DNA from: Phormidium tanganyikae FI6-MK23
Lineage (GTDB): Bacteria; Cyanobacteriota; Cyanobacteriia; Leptolyngbyales; Leptolyngbyaceae
DNA length: 58,595 nucleotides
Assembly (NCBI GenBank): GCA_019359175.1
Contig: JAHHHU010000025.1
Span: 1-58,595, forward strand
Direction: 5' to 3'
Positions 39,059-46,205 of the stretch are shown here, in pieces. The position numbers were made by a program, and so were the translations under genes. Each line of letters begins with the position of its first letter. The first letter of the stretch is position 1. Below the pieces are notes generated by a model, which saw nothing but the letters and a program-made list of their open reading frames with translations, made no database searches and was not told the DNA's origin.

Positions 39059-40312
39059 ATGCAAGTCGGTTTGAAATGTGCGCTGAGTGATGCCCATCTA
39101 GATGCGACGCAATTGAACAGTCAGCGTCAGATTTCGATCGCGATCGAAGCCCTCCCCGATTCATCGAGCCGTGATATTCCGCTTAATCTCTGCTTAGTTC
39201 TCGATCAGAGCGGTTCGATGGAAGGTCGATCGCTTAAAACCGTCAAGCAAGCCGCAGAACGCTTAATCGATCGACTTTCTCCCGGTGATCGATTGTCGAT
39301 CATCACATTTAACCACAAAGCCAAAGTATTACTGCCAAATCAAATTGTCGATGATCCAAACCGTCTCAAGGCTTCATTAGATCGACTCGAAGCAGCAGGC
39401 GGAACCGCGATCGATGAAGGCATTCGACTCGGCATCGAAGAAAACGCAAAAGGCAAGAAAGATGCGGTTTCTCAAATGTTTGTATTGACCGATGGCGAAA
39501 ACGAGCATGGAGATAACGATCGCTGTCTCAAACTCGCACAAGTTGCCACGACTTACGGTTTGTCGATCAATTCACTCGGATTCGGTAGTTCTTGGAATCA
39601 AGACGTTTTAGAAAAGATTGCAGATGCGGGCGGCGGAGCGCTCTCGTACATTCAAGAACCCGAACAAGCCGTGACGGAATTTGGGCGATTGTTCGATCGC
39701 GTTCAATCGATCGGGCTAACGAATGCGTTTCTGCGATTGGGACTCGCGCCCGGAACGCGACTTGCAGAACTCAAACCAATGGCGCAGGTTGCACCCGAAA
39801 CAATCGAGCTTCTCGTTCAGCAAGAAGGCGATTGCGCGATTGCGCGATTGGGGGATTTGATGGTCGATTCTCCGCGCGTGATTTTGGCAAATCTCTATGT
39901 GAGTCAATTGCCAGAAGGAAAAAACACGATCGCGCAAGTTCAAATCAAATACGACAATCCAGCCTTGGGACAATCAGAATTAGTCTCTGAAACTTTCCCG
40001 ATCGAGATCGCTGCCAAAACGCAGTACCAACCGCAGATTGATTCAGACGTTCAGCAAAGCATTTTGGCACTGGCAAAATATCGCCAAACGCAGATTGCAG
40101 AAACGAAATTAAAACAAGGGGATCGACAAGGTGCAGTGACCATGTTGCAAACTGCGGCAAAAACGGCGTTGCAAATGGGCGATCGTAATGCCGCAACGGT
40201 TCTGCAAAATAATGCAACTCAATTAGACGCAGGCGAGGAATTGTCAGAAGTCGATCGTAAAAAAACGCGCCTTGTTTCCAAAACTATTTTGCAGGAGGCA
40301 GATTCTGAGTAG
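39059..40312 (+). CDS. von Willebrand factor A domain protein
   Basis: This 417-aa soluble protein has a VWA domain at about residues 40-215 with the MIDAS motif DQSGSMEGRS, the Thr in AAGGTAIDEG, and the Asp in LTDGENEHGD. No signal peptide is visible. The C-terminal part (about 230-417) has beta-strands and then a long helical segment. VWA proteins of this kind mediate metal-dependent protein contacts and often work with MoxR ATPases, none of which is adjacent. Its last 29 bases overlap the convergent secreted-protein gene. Confidence 0.87.
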   Translation: MQVGLKCALSDAHLDATQLNSQRQISIAIEALPDSSSRDIPLNLCLVLDQSGSMEGRSLKTVKQAAERLIDRLSPGDRLSIITFNHKAKVLLPNQIVDDPNRLKASLDRLEAAGGTAIDEGIRLGIEENAKGKKDAVSQMFVLTDGENEHGDNDRCLKLAQVATTYGLSINSLGFGSSWNQDVLEKIADAGGGALSYIQEPEQAVTEFGRLFDRVQSIGLTNAFLRLGLAPGTRLAELKPMAQVAPETIELLVQQEGDCAIARLGDLMVDSPRVILANLYVSQLPEGKNTIAQVQIKYDNPALGQSELVSETFPIEIAAKTQYQPQIDSDVQQSILALAKYRQTQIAETKLKQGDRQGAVTMLQTAAKTALQMGDRNAATVLQNNATQLDAGEELSEVDRKKTRLVSKTILQEADSE

Positions 40313-40736
40313 GAGTCGCAAACTCAACCGTGGGCAACGCACAAATCTTTTTCGTCATCGCTGAATCAGAATAGCGATCGGTTTTCCAACTTGCCGGAGA
40401 TCCGATCGCGTCCGTGTAGGTAATCTGATTCGTTCTGCAATTCACGTCTGCATATTGAAACTGAAACACGCCACTACAGCCCGATCCGCTATCTTTGTCA
40501 GCCGTCTGCAACACAATGAGTTGCCGAATATTCTTATCCGAGCCATTCGTTTTCTCGCTGCGCGCCACGATAAATTCTGGATCAGCATAAAACGCGCAAC
40601 CATCGCGGCTCTGACGCATCAGCAAACTATACTTGCGAATCGCAAAATTGTAGGTTTCCACATCAGGCAAGGCAGCAAAAGCGGCTCCTTGACCGAGAAT
40701 TGACAGCGAGATCGCGACAGTTGCAACCGTTTTCAT
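40284..40736 (-). CDS. Uncharacterised secreted Cys-containing protein
   Basis: This 150-aa protein has a signal peptide (MKTVATVAISLSILGQGAAF, cleavage near AAFA-ALPD). The mature part has four cysteines (DGCAFY, GSGCSG, VNCRTN, KKICALP), probably two disulfides in the periplasm. I start at 40736; the frame is open 20 codons further. I do not recognise a domain. The 3' end overlaps the vWA gene by 29 bases. Confidence 0.72.
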   Translation of the reverse strand: MKTVATVAISLSILGQGAAFAALPDVETYNFAIRKYSLLMRQSRDGCAFYADPEFIVARSEKTNGSDKNIRQLIVLQTADKDSGSGCSGVFQFQYADVNCRTNQITYTDAIGSPASWKTDRYSDSAMTKKICALPTVEFATPTQNLPPAK

Positions 40737-40877
40737 ACACATCTCCGGGTGAAAGAACGAATGGCTTGAACGATTCTGACAGATCGGAGTTCCCAAACGA
40801 GGGCGAATCCTTGCAAAAAAAATATCGATCCCCCGTTACCCTTTACAATGGTTTAACGTAGATCCCCGAATAAACCC

Positions 40878-41573
40878 GTGAATAGTGACCGTACCGTTTC
40901 TGATACCAAGCGATCGTTTTACAGCCTCCACACCCGCCCGATAAACTCGGTTTATCGTCGCGTCGTGGAAGAATTGATGGTCGAAATGCACTTGCTTGCC
41001 GTCAACACGGACTTCCGCTACGACCCCTTCTATGCACTGGGTGTGGTGACGACGTTCGATCGCTTTATGCAGGGATATCGCCCTGATGCCGACAAAGAAT
41101 CAATTTTCAATGCGCTGTGTCAGTCCCTCGAATCTGACCCGCAGCAATATCGCGGTGATGCTCAACGCTTAGTATCAGCGGCATCACAGACCTCTTGGGA
41201 TGCAATACTAATTCCTGATAAAGCGAGTGAATTTCGCGATGCGCTAAACGCGATCACATCGAATCCGAAGTTCAAATACAGCCGTTTGTTTGCGGTTGGT
41301 GTTTACACAGTGCTAGAAACCTCTAGCCCGGAAACCGTCAAAGATGCCACCAAACTGACCGAAGCATTAAAGCAAGTTTGCCAAGCTTTGAATGTTTCGG
41401 AAGATAGAGTCCAAAAAGACTTAGAACTGTACCGCAGCAATCTAGAGAAAATGGTGCAAGTTCAAGCAGTGATAGCCGATGCGCTGGCTGCCGATCGTAA
41501 AAAACGTGAAGAACGCGCTCAAGCAAAAGCGACTGAAGCAGTCTCGAAAGATGAGGCAACTTCGGAATCTTAG
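40878..41573 (+). CDS. thf1: Thylakoid formation protein Thf1 (Psb29)
   Basis: This 231-aa protein starts from a GTG and has the family opening VSDTKRSFYSLHTRPINSVY, YDPFYALGVVTTFDRFM and a C-terminal charged coiled coil (RKKREERAQAKATEA). Thf1/Psb29 is a helical protein associated with photosystem II repair and FtsH protease stability. It occurs only in oxygenic phototrophs, so it is diagnostic for the host. Confidence 0.96.
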   Translation: MNSDRTVSDTKRSFYSLHTRPINSVYRRVVEELMVEMHLLAVNTDFRYDPFYALGVVTTFDRFMQGYRPDADKESIFNALCQSLESDPQQYRGDAQRLVSAASQTSWDAILIPDKASEFRDALNAITSNPKFKYSRLFAVGVYTVLETSSPETVKDATKLTEALKQVCQALNVSEDRVQKDLELYRSNLEKMVQVQAVIADALAADRKKREERAQAKATEAVSKDEATSES

Positions 41574-41683
41574 TCGATCGAGTTGGGGGACGTGAAATCG
41601 CGCCCCTCAAACGGTATCGATCATCACAACTCTATGTGATCAACTTCGCGTAAAAGTGAGACGACGCGAATTTAATAGACACA

Positions 41684-42124
41684 ATGAGTATTCCAGAAAT
41701 TACACAGAAACTCCTAGCTGCGAAGAAAGCAAAAGGGCTGAGTTTTACTGATCTCGAAGCAGTTCTCGGACGTGATGAGGTTTGGATTGCCTCCCTGTTT
41801 TACCGTCAAGCGACTGCTTCCGAAGATGAAGCCTCGAAGCTTTTAACTGCTCTAGGATTAAGCGCTGATCTCGCTCCAGAACTGACCCAGTCCTCGGTGA
41901 AAGGATTAGGCCCGATCGTGCCCACTGATCCGCTGATTTATCGCTTCTACGAAATCATGCAGATCTATGGAATGCCGATGAAAGAGATCATTCACGAAAA
42001 GTTCGGGGATGGCATCATGAGCGCGATCGATTTTACGCTCGACATTGAGAAGATCGAAGACCCAAAAGGCGATCGCGTTAAGGTCACGATGAACGGTAAA
42101 TTCCTCCCTTACAAGAAGTGGTAG
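41684..42124 (+). CDS. cynS: Cyanate hydratase (cyanase)
   Basis: CynS converts cyanate and bicarbonate to CO2 and carbamate, releasing ammonia. The 146-aa protein has the N-terminal helical domain and the C-terminal signature with the catalytic Arg, Glu and Ser in [11 protein letters not shown] and DGIMSAIDF. The transporter genes (cynABD) found with it in some cyanobacteria are absent here. NtcA often controls cynS, but I find no GTA-N8-TAC site upstream. Confidence 0.97.
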   Translation: MSIPEITQKLLAAKKAKGLSFTDLEAVLGRDEVWIASLFYRQATASEDEASKLLTALGLSADLAPELTQSSVKGLGPIVPTDPLIYRFYEIMQIYGMPMKEIIHEKFGDGIMSAIDFTLDIEKIEDPKGDRVKVTMNGKFLPYKKW

Positions 42125-42194
42125 ATTTCTGGGGCGTTCAGCGGAAACTCATCTACACTGTTCACAGTCATGAGATCCCGTACTGTTCGTTGAG

Positions 42195-42878
42195 ATGCCG
42201 ATGCACGCTCCTCATTCTGCAAATTGTTCCTGTCCCGTCCACGATCCACAAACAAAACAACGTCAGCTTTTATCGGCTCTGATTGTGGTCGGGAGCTTTG
42301 CCGGAGTGGAAGGCGCGATCGGGTTATCGAGTCACAGTCTCGCGCTGGTGGCAGAGGCAGGACACTTAGTTTCAGATTGTTTTGCGCTGGTGTTGGCATT
42401 ACTTGCAACGCGAATCGCTCAATCTCCGATGCAATGGGGTTGGATTGGCGAGAATACGGTTTCAATCAAACCGAGTCGATCGCCGGAAACCTGGGCAGCA
42501 TTGCTCAACGGGTTCGGATTAGTTGCCGTGTCGCTGTGGATCATGTGGGAGGCGATCGCTAGATTTCAAGTTGCATCTCCTGAAATTTCAAGCTTGCCGA
42601 TGCTGATTACTGCGATTGTTGGTTTAGCCGTAAACGGAATCAACATCGCAATCCTGCATCAAGGTAGCGATCTTGATTTGAACTTACGCGCAGCTTTTTT
42701 GCACGTCGTCGCAGATGCGTTAGGCGCAGTTGGCGTGATTATTGCTGCGATCGCGGTTGCGGTCTTTCATTGGATGTGGGCAGATAGCGCGGTTAGTTTA
42801 GCGATCGCGCTTCTAATCTTAGTTTCCACGATTCCTCTAATTCGTCAGAGTATTCAAGAGCTACGGCGTTCGTTATGA
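42195..42878 (+). CDS. Cation diffusion facilitator (CDF), lacking the cytoplasmic domain
   Basis: This 227-aa membrane protein has about six helices. The metal-site motifs are AEAGHLVSDC in helix 2 and HVVADALG in helix 5 (the HxxxD pairs of CDF proteins). An N-terminal His/Cys segment (HAPHSANCSCPVHD) may bind metal. It ends right after helix 6, so the usual 80-100-residue cytoplasmic domain is missing. Short CDF proteins of the DmeF/CzcD type are known. Its final 88 bases are duplicated beyond the HNH gene (43579-43661), which bears on how this locus formed. Confidence 0.88.
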   Translation: MPMHAPHSANCSCPVHDPQTKQRQLLSALIVVGSFAGVEGAIGLSSHSLALVAEAGHLVSDCFALVLALLATRIAQSPMQWGWIGENTVSIKPSRSPETWAALLNGFGLVAVSLWIMWEAIARFQVASPEISSLPMLITAIVGLAVNGINIAILHQGSDLDLNLRAAFLHVVADALGAVGVIIAAIAVAVFHWMWADSAVSLAIALLILVSTIPLIRQSIQELRRSL

Positions 42879-42881
42879 TTG
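42794..42881 (+). repeat. Direct repeat A: 3' end of the CDF gene
   Basis: The last 60 bases of this segment (42822-42881) match 43601-43660 with two differences, and homology extends about 25 bases further left. It codes the CDF C-terminus (VSTIPLIRQSIQELRRSL-stop). Together with copy B it flanks the two-gene HNH cassette. Confidence 0.93.
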
Positions 42882-42904
42882 CTTTACTATCTGATAGCTG
42901 TGTC

Positions 42905-43159
42905 ATGAGCAACTTGAATGACGAATTACTCACAAGCTTAAGCATCGAGGAGTTACAGATTCTTGCAGAAGGAATCATCTCCCCGCAAAAGCAATCTCAG
43001 CTTGAAAATTGGCTAGAACGCAACACAACTGATTCGCTCACACCCGAAGAAGCGGAGCAGTTCGATCGTCTACTGACTCAAATTGATCAACTTAATATTC
43101 TCAAAGCCAGAGCAAGACTCACTCTGCATCATCTCAATCAAGCTTCTGCAATTTCATGA
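42905..43159 (+). CDS. Small helical protein paired with HNH nuclease
   Basis: This 84-aa acidic helical protein (EELQILAEGIISPQKQSQLE, LLTQIDQLNILKARAR) resembles small partner proteins found before HNH genes in cyanobacteria. Whether it is an antitoxin, inhibitor or DNA-targeting subunit is unknown. The start is either the ATG at 42905 or one at 42875 that overlaps the CDF stop. Its stop overlaps the HNH start (ATGA), so the two are translationally coupled. It lies inside the direct-repeat-bounded cassette. Confidence 0.72.
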   Translation: MSNLNDELLTSLSIEELQILAEGIISPQKQSQLENWLERNTTDSLTPEEAEQFDRLLTQIDQLNILKARARLTLHHLNQASAIS

Positions 43160-43581
43160 ATCCATACATTTCGGTTGAACTGCAAAGGCGAGTGCGTGTC
43201 TATTTTGCTAACTTGTGTGCCTATTGCAAAACGGCAGAAGCTTTAACTGCGACCACGTTTGAAATAGAACATATCAATCCACGTGCATTAGGTGGAGAAA
43301 CCGTTTTTGAAAATCTTTGTCTTGCTTGCCCATTTTGTAATCGTCACAAAGCGACTCGTCAAACTGCGATCGATCCACTGACTCAGGAAGAGTTTCCCCT
43401 TTTTCATCCCCATCAAGAAAACTGGGCAGAACATTTCACTTGGAGCGAGCAATCCGATGAGATTTTAGGCTTGACTGAGATTGGGCGAGCCACCATTGCT
43501 GCTCTCAAAATGAATCGAGAAGCCTTGGTTAAAGTGCGACGACTATGGATACAACTGGACGAACATCCACCTGCGTTTTAG
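43156..43581 (+). CDS. HNH endonuclease
   Basis: This 141-aa protein has a zinc knuckle (CAYCKTAEAL), the catalytic segment FEIEHINPRALGG, and the second Cys pair with the HNH Asn/His in CPFCNRHKAT. This is the HNH type shared by homing, restriction and some toxin nucleases. The C-terminal 60 residues are helical. Its TAG is the first codon of direct repeat B. Together with the preceding small gene it forms a module of about 700 bases inserted after the CDF gene. Confidence 0.9.
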   Translation: MNPYISVELQRRVRVYFANLCAYCKTAEALTATTFEIEHINPRALGGETVFENLCLACPFCNRHKATRQTAIDPLTQEEFPLFHPHQENWAEHFTWSEQSDEILGLTEIGRATIAALKMNREALVKVRRLWIQLDEHPPAF

Positions 43582-43661
43582 TTTAGCGATCGCCTTCTTG
43601 GTTTCCACGATTCCCCTAATTCGTCAGAGTGTTCAAGAGCTACGGCGTTCGTTATGATTGG
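43579..43661 (+). repeat. Direct repeat B: second CDF 3' end after the HNH gene
   Basis: It would encode VSTIPLIRQSVQELRRSL-stop in the CDF frame. All differences from copy A keep that frame: one synonymous change, Ile to Val, a Leu/Phe difference, and a 6-base in-frame deletion. No start or upstream CDF sequence precedes it, so it is a 3' fragment. It leads into the Uma2 gene. Confidence 0.93.
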
Positions 43662-43690
43662 CTTACTGTAGCGAAGTGAGGCGCGATCGC

Positions 43691-44293
43691 ATGAACATCG
43701 CAAAAGCAAAGAAGTTGACCTTTAAGGAATACTTAGACTTCTGTGAAACAAGTCAAGAGCGTTACGAATTGGTGCGGGGAGAATTACAGCTTATGACCTC
43801 TCCAACGTGGTTACATTTTCTGATTGCCAAGTTTCTAGAACGGGCATTTGAGACTGAGATTGCAGAATTGCAGCATTCTTGGATAGTTGTGCAGGGGGCA
43901 GGACAGCAAACAACTAGCGATACTTCAAGATTGCCAGATATTTCGATCGTGCCTTTTGATGCCATTTCAGACTGTCTGGATCAGACTGCGGTTTTAACGA
44001 TCGCGGCTATTTTAGTCGTAGAAGTTGTGAGCGATAGCACTGCGCTGCAAGACTATCGAGAAAAGGTTACAGAGTACCAAAATAAAGGGATTCGAGAATA
44101 TTGGATTGCTGATCCTGATCCGTTTGGGGCAGCAAAGTATATTGGTTCTCCTAAGCGTCCGACCGTTAGCGTTTACTCATTGGTGGATGGGGTTTATCAA
44201 GTCAAGCGTTTCCAGGGGAGCGATCGCGTAATTTCCCCAACGTTTCCAGCCCTTCAACTCACGGCAGAGCAGATTTTGAGGGCTGGAAAATAA
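43691..44293 (+). CDS. Uma2-family putative nuclease
   Basis: This 200-aa DUF820/Uma2 protein of the PD-(D/E)XK superfamily has LTFKEYLDFCETSQERYELV at the N-terminus, PDISIVPFDAISD, and AILVVEVVSDSTALQDYREK then EYQNKGIREYWIADP, giving the usual D...E-V catalytic set. It has no coiled-coil tail, unlike the copy at 26230. I start at the ATG at 43691 directly after a GCGATCGC. It converges on the hydrolase with one base between stops. Confidence 0.85.
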   Translation: MNIAKAKKLTFKEYLDFCETSQERYELVRGELQLMTSPTWLHFLIAKFLERAFETEIAELQHSWIVVQGAGQQTTSDTSRLPDISIVPFDAISDCLDQTAVLTIAAILVVEVVSDSTALQDYREKVTEYQNKGIREYWIADPDPFGAAKYIGSPKRPTVSVYSLVDGVYQVKRFQGSDRVISPTFPALQLTAEQILRAGK

Positions 44294-44294
44294 G

Positions 44295-45467
44295 CTATAC
44301 CGGAGGCACGATCGGTAAATTCGGATCTTGCTCGGTGTTGCCAAGATTGCTTGTGTTTACCCGTCCAGCGCTCAAGAATCGGAACGTTTCCTGATACAAG
44401 CTTTGCCAAAATCGATTGCTCATGTTTTGGCTGACTTCAGTGGGGTCAACCATTGGATGCGGCACGAGGTCTTCTTTGGGATACAGAAAGAATCGATGTC
44501 CTTCGCCTTCTCCGCCAATGCGTTGATAAAAGTCCTGATTCGTTTCGATGTCAGCAGCATCTTCGTTTTCGGTCAGCACTAAGAAAGTCGGAATATTCGA
44601 GAGCGATCGTACTGATTCATTACTTAAAACGACGCTACTTCCAAAGCGATCGGCAGCCGTCAAACATCCGATCGGGAATCTCAAATTCGCATCCCAACCC
44701 GATTCGCTTATGTCCAAAGGGCCTGCAAGATTTACATATCGCCGCCGCTCCTCACCAAAAATCTTTAGCAACGGCGCATAAGCGACCACACCCCGAACGC
44801 GATCGGGACGAGATGCTGCCAAGCCCAACGCTACTGCACCCCCAACTGATAACCCAACCGTAAACACATTTCCCGGCATCGCATCGAGTTCGGCTAATCT
44901 CGCTTGAGCTTCGGTGAGATAGCTCAAATGCGACGAAGTGAAATAGCGATCGAAGTCCGGGTCGTCGCTCATTTCTAGCGATTTCACGATGTCGAGCAGT
45001 TTCGGCTCAATCAAAACCAATCTTGCCATCAATCCCATCTGTTGCATGAATCCAGGGCGTATGGCTCCCGGATTGTTCATGAAGTTCTGAATAAACGTTT
45101 GCAGTACTGGATCTTTCTGAACCTTGGCTTTCAGGGGTTCTGCATATTTGGGCTTGAGATCAACCTGACACCAGTTTTTCGCGGGATTGACGAGCGAGTG
45201 TCCTGCGATCGACGGTTGATAAACATTGAATCCGTTCTGAAACAGATAGTCTGCTAATCGCCACATTTGATGAGGTTTCGCGCTGAAGCCGTGGAAGATC
45301 ATCACTGTGCCGCGAATCGGGCGACCAGGTTCGTGAAATAAGTAATACGGTAGTGCGCCTTCTCTGCGATCGGGATTTTGATTCAAAGACTGAATGTGGG
45401 CATTGATCGCGGATTTGGTTTGATTGATTTGCTTAAGAGTGGGGATTGTTTCAGCGGCGATATTCAT
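44295..45467 (-). CDS. Large alpha/beta-fold hydrolase
   Basis: This 390-aa serine hydrolase has the oxyanion loop MIFHGFSAKPHQMW, a cap-like helical insertion (about residues 110-190), the nucleophile elbow VGLSVGGAVALG, and a C-terminal Asp/His region (VLTENEDAADIE, KEDLVPHPMVDP). No signal peptide is seen. The substrate is unknown; esterase or lipase activity is plausible. It lies 24 bases downstream of the DUF924 pseudogene on the same strand. Confidence 0.82.
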   Translation of the reverse strand: MNIAAETIPTLKQINQTKSAINAHIQSLNQNPDRREGALPYYLFHEPGRPIRGTVMIFHGFSAKPHQMWRLADYLFQNGFNVYQPSIAGHSLVNPAKNWCQVDLKPKYAEPLKAKVQKDPVLQTFIQNFMNNPGAIRPGFMQQMGLMARLVLIEPKLLDIVKSLEMSDDPDFDRYFTSSHLSYLTEAQARLAELDAMPGNVFTVGLSVGGAVALGLAASRPDRVRGVVAYAPLLKIFGEERRRYVNLAGPLDISESGWDANLRFPIGCLTAADRFGSSVVLSNESVRSLSNIPTFLVLTENEDAADIETNQDFYQRIGGEGEGHRFFLYPKEDLVPHPMVDPTEVSQNMSNRFWQSLYQETFRFLSAGRVNTSNLGNTEQDPNLPIVPPV

Positions 45468-45491
45468 ACAGATTCTCTACTCAAAAAGGTG

Positions 45492-46048
45492 TTAAAACGA
45501 CGATCCAGGCTGTTTCAGGAACTCGACTTCTTCCGGGGTGGAGGGTCGATCGAGGATTTGATTGCGGTGGGGAAACCGTCCAAATCGTTCGATCACGACT
45601 TGATGCCGGAGGGCGTAATCGTAAGTGTCTTTTAATTCAGGGTTGTCCCTAAGTTGCTCATATAACCGCACTGATTCGTTTTGGTCATCCAGGTTTTCAC
45701 TGTGTTCGAGCGGCAGGTAGAAGAAGAATCGCTGAATCGGGGGAACTTGCTGATCGAACTGCACCGCGATCGCACGTTCGCAATCTTCAGCGCTTTTGGA
45801 TCAGTGGCAAACGATCAAGATGTCCCCCGAAACATATTGCGCGGAAACTGATCCAACACAATTACCAAGGCTAGACAGCTTTCGGGTGAATCGATCCAGG
45901 CATCGAGTTGATCTGAAGCAGCTTGCTCGTAAGTGTTGAGAAAGCGCGATCGAATCTCCGCATCGAATTCTGGGTTTTTGACGAACCAAGCCTTCCGCAT
46001 CTCCAGCGTTTCCCCAAACCAAAACGATAAAACTTCATTCGCGTTCAT
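45492..46048 (-). pseudogene. DUF924-family protein, inactivated
   Basis: The first part starts at an ATG with GGAG upstream and encodes NEVLSFWFGETLEMRKAWF to VIVLDQFPRNMFRGTS, the DUF924 N-terminus. A TGA then interrupts the frame. The frame resumes as SFATDPKALKIA, after which one missing base shifts it, and the rest reads ERAIAVQFDQQVPPIQRFFF to STPEEVEFLKQPGSSF in another frame. A nonsense codon plus a frameshift indicates decay. Its 5' end lies 157 bases from the divergent NACHT gene. Confidence 0.88.
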
Positions 46049-46205
46049 ATTTTTTCTCCAATCAGTCTCCGAGAATTTTCGGACGATGTGTAATTTTTCT
46101 CGTGCAGCAGAGGACTTAGGAGCAAGAGTCGTTAGGAAAAGGTTAACAATCTTAAGCCAGTCGGGATCGTGCGTTATTTTGCGGAGGCAAGGCGCGATCG
46201 GGAAC

